Shown: positions 39,768 to 47,339 of the stretch, piece after piece
Numbering within the stretch: the stretch's first letter is position 1
How the letters are laid out: each line of letters starts with the position of its first letter
Source of the DNA: Panacagrimonas perspica
GTDB lineage: Bacteria > Pseudomonadota > Gammaproteobacteria > Nevskiales > Nevskiaceae
Length of the DNA: 64,000 nucleotides
NCBI RefSeq assembly: GCF_004364935.1
Contig: NZ_SOBT01000011.1
Coordinates: forward strand, 124,001-188,000
Direction: 5' to 3'
Notes under the pieces: model-generated
Databases searched by the model: none
Seen by the model: only the letters and a program-made list of their open reading frames with translations
Told to the model about the DNA's origin: nothing
Program-made: the position numbers and the translations under genes

Positions 39768-40342
39768 GCCTCTCGCGTATTCATCACGGCGACGAGCGCA
39801 TCGAGCAGCTCGCGCAACTGCGGCATCAATATCTGCGAAGCCTCCATCCATCCACGCCCCGCATCGACCAGCCCCTGCGGATCGCGCAGCCGCGTCGACG
39901 TGCGACGGATCGCGCGCTCGATGCCGTAGTCCGTGCCGTAGGACTGCAACAGCTCGGCGAATCCCGCCGCCGAAGGCCGCCGTCCGCCGCCCCGCTCGAA
40001 CCACTCGCCATCGTCGGCCAGCGACACGCCACAGCGTGTCGCGAAATCCGACAGCGGCCGGTCGTGGAAATCGCCCCAGGCATTCGCCAGCGCATGATCC
40101 GCCGCAAGGTCGAGCACGATGCCCGCATACCGACGTTCGCCCTGCGCGAACCCACCGCGCGCCGCCTGCATGATCGGATGACGATCCGTCGCCGCGTCCA
40201 CGCGCCGGTGCAAGCGGATGCCGAGCGCGACGTCGTCCGGATACGCCGACAGATCCGCACCGCGCACGACGTCGCCGAGCACGCTGCCGGATAGCGAAGT
40301 GCCCGTGCGATCGGCGAGCCAGAGGTGAGCGAGGAAATTCAT
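39764..40342 (-). CDS. acpH: acyl carrier protein phosphodiesterase
   Basis: This encodes 192 residues from ATG 40342 (MNFLAHLWLADRTG, the usual family start). The ACP phosphodiesterase (DUF479) pattern is present: SGSVLGDVVRG, GIRLHRRVDAATDRHPIM, VLDLAADHALANAWGDF and the GIERAIRRTSTRLRDP region. It would cleave the phosphopantetheine group from holo-ACP. Asp/His residues in these motifs are the predicted metal ligands. Its stop codon is provided by the adjoining REP element, so the last residues (VAVMNTREA) may differ from the ancestral C-terminus. Confidence 0.88.
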   Translation of the reverse strand: MNFLAHLWLADRTGTSLSGSVLGDVVRGADLSAYPDDVALGIRLHRRVDAATDRHPIMQAARGGFAQGERRYAGIVLDLAADHALANAWGDFHDRPLSDFATRCGVSLADDGEWFERGGGRRPSAAGFAELLQSYGTDYGIERAIRRTSTRLRDPQGLVDAGRGWMEASQILMPQLRELLDALVAVMNTREA

Positions 40343-40472
40343 CGTGATCGGGGCGGGGCGGCCGTGAAGGATAGTCCGGACCGGTGTCCCTTCCGTTCGC
40401 GGCAAGCGGCGGCGTTCGACAGCACGCCGCGTATCGATCCATCAAAGCCGGCGTCAGACGCGAGGACGCCCG

Positions 40473-40850
40473 TCACTTGAAGAAGTACGACCCGTACCAG
40501 TAATCCCGCATCACGTTGCGCAGATGCTCGACGACCCCCGCCAGCTCCACGCCTTCCGAGCTGACGACAGCGATCGCGTACGGAGAATCCGGCGCCGCCG
40601 CCAAGGCCGTGCAGATCAGCCAGCACGGCCGTCCGTACAGCGTCACCGGCGTGCACAGTTCCCGAGGCGTTTGCGCCGCGACGAGCTGCGTCGCGAGCGT
40701 TTCCACTGGCTCCCAGTACAAGGCGTTTCGCGCCGAGCGCTCGAAGCGCGCATCGCGGGAAGGTGCTGTCGCGCGCAGACGCAACAACGCCACCTTGATC
40801 TGCGGAAGGTCGCGGAGCCGCTCGAGATGCGTGGGTGATTCGCTATCCAT
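40473..40850 (-). CDS. hypothetical protein, 125 aa
   Basis: No family is recognised. The protein has no signal peptide. It begins with a charged helix (THLERLRDLPQIKVALLRLRA) and ends in an aromatic tail (MRDYWYGSYFFK). A middle segment, RPCWLICTALAAAPDSPYAIAVVSSEGVEL, reads as two or three strands. The codon pattern supports coding, but the ribosome-binding site is weak. The neighbours, acpH and a gap of 344 bp, say nothing about function. Confidence 0.5.
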   Translation of the reverse strand: MDSESPTHLERLRDLPQIKVALLRLRATAPSRDARFERSARNALYWEPVETLATQLVAAQTPRELCTPVTLYGRPCWLICTALAAAPDSPYAIAVVSSEGVELAGVVEHLRNVMRDYWYGSYFFK

Positions 40851-41194
40851 GCTGGTACGCAGTCAGCGGATCCAGTCTCCACGGTAGCCCGCGTGCGGCG
40901 CCCGATCCACTTCCGCGGGTTGGCGCGACGCCTCGATGCGTCGCAGCCCCGTGAACGAATGCGCGCCACCGCACCGACGACCGGTTGCGGCTCGCCTACC
41001 TTGGATGTTCACAGGATTCACCTGCGCCCCCTGGAAGCGACGAGCGTTCATTCGCTCATCGGCACGCGGCGGCGCAACGAAGAGCGACGTGAAGTTTTCG
41101 CTGCCTTATCCGGCGACGAGCGCTGCGCGACGCACTTCGAGGGAACGGTCATCTGACTGCGCCCATCGGTGGTCCCGGTTCAGTGGAGAAGAAC
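40851..41194. other. gene-free stretch
   Basis: About 340 bp lie between divergent genes. It should contain the promoters of both; no repeat, hairpin or clear operator was seen. Confidence 0.45.
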
Positions 41195-41461
41195 ATGAAA
41201 ACACGATCCAACCCGATGCTCCTGGTTTCCGCCCTCGTGCTGGGCTCGTTCATCGGCGGCAGCGCAATGGCGGCAACGGTGAACGCCCCGGTGACTGCCC
41301 CGATCACACCGTCGACCGCGACCTCGATTGCGCCCGCCGTCCCGATCGCCCCCAACGTTGCGCCGACCGTCGCACCGACGACGACGGTATCGCCGACCAT
41401 TGCAGTGCCGGTCGCGCCGGTCGTGGTCGTCCCGGAAGTTCTGCCGAAGAAGGCCAAGTAA
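41195..41461 (+). CDS. small exported Ala/Pro/Val/Thr-rich protein
   Basis: This encodes 88 residues. The ATG at 41195 has GGAG 7-8 bases upstream and opens a signal peptide (LLVSALVLGSFIGGSAMAAT). The mature protein is a low-complexity run of VAP, TAP, IAP and VTVSPT units ending VVVPEVLPKKAK. Such sequences form extended, flexible chains. No function can be assigned. A hairpin (41530-41558) follows. Confidence 0.65.
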   Translation: MKTRSNPMLLVSALVLGSFIGGSAMAATVNAPVTAPITPSTATSIAPAVPIAPNVAPTVAPTTTVSPTIAVPVAPVVVVPEVLPKKAK

Positions 41462-41529
41462 GGCCTGCGGATTCGAAGGCGTCGCCTCGCCGTTGAAGGC
41501 GAGCGTCGCGTGAAGATCCGTTGAATCGT

Positions 41530-41558
41530 CCTCCTCCTGCGGATCACGCGGGAGGAGG
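41530..41558. terminator. hairpin between convergent genes
   Basis: CCTCCTCCTGCG (41530-41541) pairs with CGCGGGAGGAGG (41547-41558) apart from one G-T pair, with a 5-nt loop. It is the likely terminator between the genes ending at 41461 (+) and 41675 (-). There is no T-run. Confidence 0.5.
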
Positions 41559-41674
41559 CGCGATGCTGACCGGACGCAGGACTTCGGTTTCGGGCCCTGT
41601 CCCGCCGTCCGCCGCGCAGGCGTGGCCCATCTTCGCGTGTTCCAGATAGCGCATGACGCTGCCCGACGTCAGCT

Positions 41675-42283
41675 TCAGCGAAGGATCGAGTCGAAGCCCG
41701 CGCTCTGCAGCGCCTTGGCCGTCCACTTGTTGCAGGTGTTGGCCGCCGAATAGCGGCCGGCCGCGTCGAAGAACTGGCTATCGCCGTAGATGCCTTTCGA
41801 CAGCGGCACCAGATGCCCGCCGTCGTCGTGCGAAAAACTGCCCGACAGGAACTGGCCCAGCGCATCGATCTCTTCCTGCGAAACGCAGAACGAGGCGAGC
41901 TGGCTCTCGGGAAACGAATCCTGTGGCGCGACCGGCACCGCCGACACGTGCATCACCGTCCCCGGTGACCGGAACAGCGCGCGCAGCGCCAGGCCGGCCG
42001 TGATGTCCTGTGCCTGGTAGAAACCCTTGTCGCCCCAGCCGATCTCGTAGAACGCCGGCGCGCCGAAGCGCGTCCCCAGATCCGGAAGCACCGCGTTCAA
42101 CGCGCGCGCGGGAATCACCAGCCCGGTGTGCCACCCGTGGTTGACGATGTGGACCGGAATCGTTCGCGGCGAAGCAACGCTCGCTTCGCCTGGACGCGGC
42201 TGCACGGCGCGAGGTTCGCCCGAGCAGGCCGACAGCAGCACGAAGGCAGCGGCGACGACAACGACGGCCGCATGCCGCGTCAT
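41675..42283 (-). CDS. TIGR02117/DUF2459 lipoprotein
   Basis: This encodes 202 residues from ATG 42283 (MTRHAAVVVVAAAFVLLSAC-SG, lipobox Cys about 20). The DUF2459 pattern is present: PVHIVNHGWHTGLVIPA, FYEIGWGDKGFYQA, HVSAVPVAPQDSFPES and AANTCNKWTAKALQSAG. The conserved His and Cys (HGWHTG, NTCN) look like a papain-like or NlpC-type catalytic pair, but the function is not established. The family often sits near PHB or urease-related genes, not seen here. The next gene on this strand starts upstream at 42833. Confidence 0.8.
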   Translation of the reverse strand: MTRHAAVVVVAAAFVLLSACSGEPRAVQPRPGEASVASPRTIPVHIVNHGWHTGLVIPARALNAVLPDLGTRFGAPAFYEIGWGDKGFYQAQDITAGLALRALFRSPGTVMHVSAVPVAPQDSFPESQLASFCVSQEEIDALGQFLSGSFSHDDGGHLVPLSKGIYGDSQFFDAAGRYSAANTCNKWTAKALQSAGFDSILR

Positions 42284-42311
42284 CGAAGCCGTGAGACTTC
42301 GGTGCAAGGTC

Positions 42312-42833
42312 TCAGCCGTCCGACGAAGGCTGGACGACGGGCGCCGTGCGCCCCATCGCGGCAAGCCGGCGCGAAAGCCGGAACGCGTAGGTGTCGATGA
42401 CGCGCCAGTCCCAATCCGCCACCGCCCCGAGTTCGGGATAGCGCTCCTCGCGGGCCTTCGCCCGGGCCTCGGAATTGACGACGATCCGGCACTGGAAGGT
42501 CTTGGGCGGCGTGAAATACAGATGCAGGTGGATCAGGCCCCAACCGCTCACCGAATGGCGAAACGAATGGCCGTCGCGCGGCGGGTCGAACTCGACGCGC
42601 CGTTCCAGCGGGCTGCCCTTCATCGACGGATACCAGAGCGCAAACGAATAGTGGGGAATGCCCTCCCGCCCGCACTGCGATGCCTTGGCCTGGATCTCCG
42701 CCGGCGTCGCGAAGCGCTCCAGCGGCTTGCCGAGGTCGGATTCGGAGGAGGACACGGTGGGCGTCTCCGCCTGGAACGCGCTTTCGACCAGGTCGCCGAA
42801 GTCGGAAATGCTGAGGAGAGTGGCAAGTGTCAC
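42312..42833 (-). CDS. hypothetical protein, 173 aa
   Basis: This starts at GTG 42833 with AAGGA about 7 bases upstream. No family is recognised and no signal peptide is present. It begins with an acidic, Ser-rich segment (ESAFQAETPTVSSSESDLG), then a more ordered domain (HYSFALWYPSMKG, GWGLIHLHLYFTPPKTFQCRIVV). The latter has alternating His and aromatic residues and is probably beta-sheet. It ends 28 bp before the DUF2459 gene start, so the two may be cotranscribed. Confidence 0.55.
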   Translation of the reverse strand: MTLATLLSISDFGDLVESAFQAETPTVSSSESDLGKPLERFATPAEIQAKASQCGREGIPHYSFALWYPSMKGSPLERRVEFDPPRDGHSFRHSVSGWGLIHLHLYFTPPKTFQCRIVVNSEARAKAREERYPELGAVADWDWRVIDTYAFRLSRRLAAMGRTAPVVQPSSDG

Positions 42834-42980
42834 GGAACGTCCTTTGCTCGAGAGGCCGCTGCGATCCAGCGCCCGGACGCCATGTTGCCACTCACGCGTC
42901 GGTGACCTCGCCGATTCGCCACAGGACCCCGCAGGATCGTTCGGCCTTGCGGGTCGGACAGGATCGCCGACGCCCGCGGC

Positions 42981-43208
42981 TCAGCGACCCTGACTCTGCT
43001 CGTCTTCTCTACGTCGCTTCTCGACGTCCGCAAACGAAACCCGCGCGTGTTCCAGGCATTCGTCGCGTTCGTTGCCGGTCAGCGTCCCGCAACTGTCCGT
43101 GCGCTGCGACTCGAAACTGCTGTACGACTCGCTGGCGGTGATGCAGCCGGTCAGCGCCGTCGCGCCGAGGAGCAGGGCTGCGGTCGTTCCGATCGTTCTG
43201 CGAATCAC
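42981..43208 (-). CDS. small lipoprotein, 75 aa
   Basis: This starts at GTG 43208, 8 bases after GGAG. The signal sequence RRTIGTTAALLLGATALTGC carries a lipobox with Cys at residue 22. The mature part is short and polar, with two further Cys (DSCGTLTGNERDECLEH) that may form a disulfide, and a charged tail (EKRRREDEQSQGR). No family is recognised. Confidence 0.65.
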   Translation of the reverse strand: MIRRTIGTTAALLLGATALTGCITASESYSSFESQRTDSCGTLTGNERDECLEHARVSFADVEKRRREDEQSQGR

Positions 43209-43339
43209 GTTCGTCTCCAGGGGGTCTCACGATAGGGGCTGCGCGGGTCAGCGGTTCTGTTCATGCGCATCGAAAATCACAGGCAACCCACATCGACTGC
43301 ACGAGCCGGTTACGTGTCGACCGGCCTTGGAGCGACTGG

Positions 43340-43834
43340 TTACGCGCCTGGAGCACGATGTGTCTCGATGAGCTGGTGAATGTCTTCAACGTCACTAGCC
43401 CGGGAAAGTGCCGCGGACGAAATCAAGTGTTCCTTGCTCCCGGCCTTGATATGAAGAATCTTTTGGCTCCCGATATTTTGAATCCACGTCCGTGTAATGG
43501 TACTCACGGGTATACGAAGCATTACCTTGGACACGCCGTTTTTTGGCATGACAAGTAGTGTGTCCGTGATGATGATTTTCGTTGGTCCACCAAAGGATGC
43601 AACCAACATCCTGAGTCCAAGGGCGGCAAGCAAGAAGCAGAAGCCAGCCATGGAAAAGAACAATAGTGCCGAAGCGTCGGGGCCGAGATTCTCGATAAGA
43701 CGGGTCACACGTACCCCGTGATGATTCCGATAGGGCATCCGAACAAAGCTGACGCCTGCCATGGATGGGAAGATCAGCAGTATCAGGGCCGGCAGCTTTC
43801 GAACTCTGCAAGTAAATTCGTCGTACGCTTTCAT
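43340..43834 (-). CDS. membrane protein with PH-like domain, 164 aa
   Basis: Two hydrophobic segments are visible (LPALILLIFPSMAGVSF and ALLFFSMAGFCFLLAALGLRM). They are followed by a strand-rich part (KIIITDTLLVMPKNGVSKVMLRIPVSTITRTWIQN) of the kind seen in small bacterial PH-domain membrane proteins. The DNA is clearly less GC-rich than its surroundings and lies in the attC-containing segment, so it may be a captured cassette gene. The ribosome-binding site is weak. Function is unknown. Confidence 0.6.
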   Translation of the reverse strand: MKAYDEFTCRVRKLPALILLIFPSMAGVSFVRMPYRNHHGVRVTRLIENLGPDASALLFFSMAGFCFLLAALGLRMLVASFGGPTKIIITDTLLVMPKNGVSKVMLRIPVSTITRTWIQNIGSQKILHIKAGSKEHLISSAALSRASDVEDIHQLIETHRAPGA

Positions 43835-43975
43835 GATGTTCTTGCGGAACCGATAGCGCGATGGAGAATTCCAGCGCCAACTCCGAGGTAGGAAGACCCT
43901 ACGCCCGACCTGCGTTCTGGGCCGGTACTGAGCTAGAGGGATAGTTCGGATTGAACCGTTGGTGGGAACTCATTG

Positions 43976-44137
43976 CTAGAGAGGCGAACTCAGCGTGAAA
44001 AGCGGGAAGTAGAGAACAGAAATCAAGCCGATAGCGATGCCGATATTGGCTATGACGCATAGCCATCCGAAAAAAACCAGCATTAGGGCGGCCAGGAGTA
44101 GCGCGACCGCCAGCAGAGTTTTCACGAGCACGCGCAT
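43976..44137 (-). CDS. 53-aa membrane protein, first cassette after the attC
   Basis: The ATG (44137) begins 3 bp after the cassette-side end (GTTAGGC) of the attC at 44141-44238. The product is almost entirely hydrophobic, with two segments: KTLLAVALLLAALMLVFFGW and VIANIGIAIGLISVLYF. It reads as a two-helix membrane peptide. Position directly behind an attC, small size and AT-richer composition are typical of integron cassette genes. No clear attC was found at its own 3' end, so the cassette may be truncated or fused to the chromosome. No family is recognised. Confidence 0.6.
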   Translation of the reverse strand: MRVLVKTLLAVALLLAALMLVFFGWLCVIANIGIAIGLISVLYFPLFTLSSPL

Positions 44138-44140
44138 TGG

Positions 44141-44238
44141 GCCTAACGCCTAAGTTAAGCCGCGTTCTTGCCCGGCGACGCTTGCCGGACAAACAAATGC
44201 CCGGAGGCAAGAACGTCGGCTTCAACGACCTGTTGGGC
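44141..44238 (-). other. integron attC recombination site
   Basis: Read on the minus strand this 98-bp element has the canonical attC order: R'' GCCCAAC, spacer, L'' TTGAAGCCG, a variable loop, L' CGGCTTAA, spacer CTTAGGC and R' GTTAGGC. L'' has the expected extrahelical G relative to L', which sets strand choice for IntI. The variable loop itself folds through CGTTCTTGCC and GGCAAGAACG. The pattern closely resembles cassette attC sites such as that of aadA. No integrase gene or attI site is nearby. Confidence 0.88.
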
Positions 44239-44355
44239 CTGTGCTGTCTCTACACGGCCACTGCTCGACGCAGGCACCACGAAATATTGAAGCCACGCGG
44301 CTGCCTCAACCCGCGAGACCGTTACCACGATTGGATTGAGACGGATGCTTTGCAT
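44155..44355 (-). CDS. possible cassette ORF ending inside the attC
   Basis: This is a 66-codon frame from ATG 44355 with AGAGAGG 7 bases upstream. It stops inside the attC, as many cassette genes do. The translation (SIRLNPIVVTVSRVEAAAWL, then QYFVVPASSSG) is not recognised, and part of it is attC sequence, so coding is uncertain. Confidence 0.35.
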   Translation of the reverse strand: MQSIRLNPIVVTVSRVEAAAWLQYFVVPASSSGRVETAQAQQVVEADVLASGHLFVRQASPGKNAA

Positions 44356-44847
44356 GCAGAAGCCTCTCTCGATGCGATCTCAGACTGACGCAGCTCTGCT
44401 AGACGACTTCTACGCAGACCGAAGCCATTTGCAGATTAGCTCAGCTCGACGACTAAAACTCTACGCCGAAGAGATGTGCAATAGCCGCACCGCGCCGGCC
44501 ACAAATAGCTTCTTTCCCCTCTCCGTGCCCAACGCCTTATTAGGTAACCAACTCTGCGCCCTAACGCGTCTGCGTGCGCGCTAATACGCCGCCGGCCGAG
44601 GCAAGTGCTTGAAGAGCCTGCCGGTGCCGTCCCCGCCTCCGGGTTATCACGCAATGAACGGATCATTTCAGCACCATCGTCGTTCAGTTGAAGAAGCAGA
44701 CTCCTAGGTTATTCGGCTGTCCATGGCTCGCGTCGCGCTCGCGGGCGCCGGTCCAACCTCTACGTGTCCAGACCGTATCACCCGCCCCAGCCCCAATCCA
44801 TCGCGCCCACGCTTTGCCCGGCAGCGGCTTTGAATTACCAAAGAACC
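44356..44847. other. gene-free cassette-region remainder with a possible attC half-site
   Basis: No gene is supported over about 490 bp. At 44527-44549 the minus strand reads GGTTACCTAATAAGGCGTTGGGC, similar to the L'-spacer-R' arm of an attC. No matching R''-L'' arm was found, so it may be a decayed site. The segment is AT-richer than the flanking genome. Confidence 0.4.
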
Positions 44848-45333
44848 CTACTTCTTCGGACTCACCCACATCGTAATCACCGCCCGAAACACCACTTGGT
44901 CCTGCTTGTCCTTCACATTCACCGTCACCGGCCAATCGAAACCCTCGGCACCGAACGCCGGCAGCGGACTGCAATCACAAACACCACGCAAGTCGGTACC
45001 GGCCTTCTTCAAGTATTCGACCGTCATGCCTTTCGGAATCCAGCGATGCGTCGCACTCGGAACGCTGACTTCGGTGACCAGACCACCGGCGAACTCGGCG
45101 AGGTTGCACATCGCGATCGCGTGGACGGTGCCCAGGTGGTTGGTGACGCCCCAGCGTTTCTTGAGCGCGGCCTCGGCATAGCCCGGGCGCAGTTCGAGCA
45201 TCTGTGGGGAGATGCTGCGGAAGTAGGGGGCGCGTGCGGCGATCATCTTCGACCAGGCCGACTTGCCGAGCGGGAGCTTCGACATGCGGTTCCAGGTTTC
45301 GAGCGCGAGATTCTTCTTCGGTGTGCGGGCCAT
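44848..45333 (-). CDS. DUF4442 hotdog-fold thioesterase-like protein
   Basis: This encodes 161 residues. The DUF4442 pattern is present: WNRMSKLPLGKSAWSKMIAARAPYF, then LELRPGYAEAALKKRWGVTNHLGTVHAIAMCNLAEFAGGL, with the helix over which the hotdog sheet folds. The NHLGTVHA segment corresponds to the active-site region. Members are predicted acyl-CoA thioesterases. It is the first core-genome gene beyond the attC segment. A gap of about 70 bp separates it from the MFS transporter gene on the same strand. Confidence 0.82.
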   Translation of the reverse strand: MARTPKKNLALETWNRMSKLPLGKSAWSKMIAARAPYFRSISPQMLELRPGYAEAALKKRWGVTNHLGTVHAIAMCNLAEFAGGLVTEVSVPSATHRWIPKGMTVEYLKKAGTDLRGVCDCSPLPAFGAEGFDWPVTVNVKDKQDQVVFRAVITMWVSPKK

Positions 45334-45404
45334 CGGACGTTTCCTTGAAATAGGGAAGCAGATGGCTCGACGCTAGCACCGCGCTTCGGCGGACTCCTTG
45401 ACCC

Positions 45405-46667
45405 TCAGGCGCTGCGTCGCGGCCACACGGTCGCGAGGCGCTGCGGGCCGTGTCCGTGGTCGAGCAGGCGCACCAGCGCAAGACATCCCAGGCCCGAGAT
45501 GAGGACCGACAGGCCGAATACGCCGGCATAGCCGATCGCATCGCCGATGAACCCGGCACAGACGCCGGCCAGTCCGCTGCCGAGCACGACCGCGCAGGCG
45601 AGCAGCGTGTAGTCGGTGCCGGCGTGATGGGGATCGGAGGCGTCCATCATCAGCGTGAACAGCGCGACCGTGGCCATGCCGCCGAGCAGGTGTTCGCAGG
45701 TGGTGGCGGCGTAGATCAGCGACTTGTTCGACGGGTCGAGCGCGCAGGCCACGTACATCAGCAGGCTCAAGGTCTGCAGCACGCCGCAGCTGATCAACGC
45801 AATGCGCCGTCCGTAGCGCCACGCGAGCCAGCCGCCAGCGGCGGCGCCGGCCAGGCCCATGATCGAACCGATGGTGCCTTTGACGATGGCGATCTCCTCC
45901 TTGCTCAGGCCGGCGTCGTGCATGAACGGGCCGACGAGGCTGGAGGCCATCGCGTCGCCGAACTTGTAGGCGCAGATCAGCAGGATGAAGGTCGGCAAGC
46001 CGGGATGGCGCAGGCGATGGCCCCAGCCCAGCCGCAATGCGGCGCCTGCAGGAGGGGTGTCAGCCCCGATACTTCCTGTCGGGGCTGACACCCCTCCTGC
46101 AATGGGAACAGAGAGTTTTCCTGGCAGGAACAGCGCAGGCACGCAGGTCAGCAGCAGGATCGCCGCCATGCCGAAGAACATCGCGGACCAGCCGGCCTTG
46201 GCGAAGATCCACAGCAGCGCGCCGCCGCCCAGGATCATGCCGATGCGATACGCGCCCACCTGGATGCCGTTGCCCAGGCCGCGCTCGGCGGGCGACAGCA
46301 GGCGCACCGCGAGGCCGTCGGTGGCCACGTCCTGCGTGGCGGCCAGCAGGTTGAACAGCACCAGCGCCGCGAAGATCGGCACGAGGCTGCTTTCGAGATC
46401 CACGAACGCCAGCCCGAGCGCGCCGACGAGCGTCAGGAATTGCAGCGACAGGATCCAGGTCTTGCGCGAGCCGGTGTGATCCACCAGCGGCGCCCACAGG
46501 AACTTCAGCGCCCAGGGCAGGAACAGCAGGCCGCTGGCGCCGATCGCCGCCAGCGACAGGCCACGCTCGCGCAGCAGCACCGGCAGCGCCTGCGTGAAGA
46601 ACCCGAACGGCAATCCCTGGGCGAGATACAGACTCGCGAGCAGCGCGAGCTTGTACGGGCGGTTCAC
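45405..46667 (-). CDS. MFS transporter, AmpG-like
   Basis: This encodes 420 residues from GTG 46667, which overlaps the upstream DUF502 gene by 4 bp (GTGA). Twelve membrane segments are visible. The N-terminal LYLAQGLPFGFFTQALPVLLRERGL, NLLAATQDVATDGLAVRLL and HAGTDYTLLACAV match AmpG-type permeases, which import anhydromuropeptides in peptidoglycan recycling. Whether this copy does so is not certain. The central cytoplasmic loop (residues about 189-207) is encoded by a perfect 23-bp inverted repeat, read in frame as an added PIAGGVSAPTGSIGADTPPAG. It is the last gene of a carotenoid oxygenase-DUF502-MFS unit. Confidence 0.82.
   Translation of the reverse strand: MNRPYKLALLASLYLAQGLPFGFFTQALPVLLRERGLSLAAIGASGLLFLPWALKFLWAPLVDHTGSRKTWILSLQFLTLVGALGLAFVDLESSLVPIFAALVLFNLLAATQDVATDGLAVRLLSPAERGLGNGIQVGAYRIGMILGGGALLWIFAKAGWSAMFFGMAAILLLTCVPALFLPGKLSVPIAGGVSAPTGSIGADTPPAGAALRLGWGHRLRHPGLPTFILLICAYKFGDAMASSLVGPFMHDAGLSKEEIAIVKGTIGSIMGLAGAAAGGWLAWRYGRRIALISCGVLQTLSLLMYVACALDPSNKSLIYAATTCEHLLGGMATVALFTLMMDASDPHHAGTDYTLLACAVVLGSGLAGVCAGFIGDAIGYAGVFGLSVLISGLGCLALVRLLDHGHGPQRLATVWPRRSA
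46047..46101. repeat. perfect 23-bp palindromic element inside the MFS gene
   Basis: TGCAGGAGGGGTGTCAGCCC continues to CGA (46047-46069) and recurs inverted at 46079-46101 around a 9-nt loop. It is unrelated to the GTAG palindromes and is the only copy in the window. The reading frame passes through it without a stop, in a loop between membrane segments 6 and 7. Confidence 0.9.
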
Positions 46668-47329
46668 GGTGCTTCGGGTTTGGCGGGGGTGACGTTGTGC
46701 TCCGGCGAGCGCGACATGCCGGCGGTGATCAGGAAACGCATCGCCTCTTCCATGCCCATGTCGACCGGGGTCAGGTAGCTGCGCGGCAGCAGCACGGTAT
46801 AGCCGCCGATCTGGTAGCTCATCGGCAGGTACACGGCCACCGTCTCCTCGCCCGACGCTGCCTCCAGTCCCACGCTCTTGAGATCTTCGAGCGTCACGAA
46901 CCCGAGCATGCGGATCGGCAGGCCCGGCATCTGCACCTGCACCACCTGTCCGAAGCGTTTCTGGTTGCTGCCGGCGCGCGAGAAGAATCCGGTGAGGTCC
47001 TTCACGGCGCTGTACACGGTCTTGATCAGCGGAATGCGCTCGAGCTGTTCTTCGAGCCAGCCGATCAGCTCGCGGAAGAAGATCGCCTGCATCAGCACGC
47101 CGACCAGGAAGATCACCAGCAGCGACACCACCAGGCCCATGCCGGGCAGGTAGAAGTTGCTCGGCAGCAGCACGCGGATGAATCCGCCGAGCACGGTCTC
47201 GGCCACGCCGATGATCCACATCACGATGGCCAGCGTGACCATGATCGGCAGCAGCACGAACAGGCCGGTCAGGAAGGTGCGGGCGAGGCGGCGCCAGTCG
47301 AGCAGGCGGGGCAGCGGTTTGATCTTCAT
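46664..47329 (-). CDS. DUF502 membrane protein
   Basis: This encodes 221 residues from ATG 47329 (MKIKPLPRLLDWRRL). The DUF502 pattern is present: two N-terminal membrane segments (FLTGLFVLLPIMVTLAIVMWII, GMGLVVSLLVIFLVGVL), IPLIKTVYSAVKDLTGFF, VQMPGLPIRMLGFVT and a SYQIGGYTVLLPRSYLTPVDMGMEEAMRFLITAG C-terminal part. The family is widespread in Proteobacteria and in plants, and its molecular role is unknown. It lies 10 bp after the carotenoid oxygenase gene and overlaps the MFS gene, so the three are one operon. Confidence 0.88.
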   Translation of the reverse strand: MKIKPLPRLLDWRRLARTFLTGLFVLLPIMVTLAIVMWIIGVAETVLGGFIRVLLPSNFYLPGMGLVVSLLVIFLVGVLMQAIFFRELIGWLEEQLERIPLIKTVYSAVKDLTGFFSRAGSNQKRFGQVVQVQMPGLPIRMLGFVTLEDLKSVGLEAASGEETVAVYLPMSYQIGGYTVLLPRSYLTPVDMGMEEAMRFLITAGMSRSPEHNVTPAKPEAP

Positions 47330-47339
47330 GCAGCAGCGA

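Noticed and set aside
39149-40294. 381-codon plus-strand frame across the three REP elements
   Set aside because: It is made of translated palindromes (SPDEVRG, GFTRAT-like strings) and antisense acpH. It did help to show the repeated acyltransferase end.
44527-44549. Second complete attC site
   Set aside because: Only one arm (L'-R' type) is seen; no matching R''-L'' arm was found within about 150 bp, so it is recorded only as a possible half-site.
45175-45200. REP-like string TAGCCCGGGCGCAGTTCG inside the DUF4442 gene
   Set aside because: It encodes LRPGY, which fits the protein family pattern, and there is no mirrored second arm.
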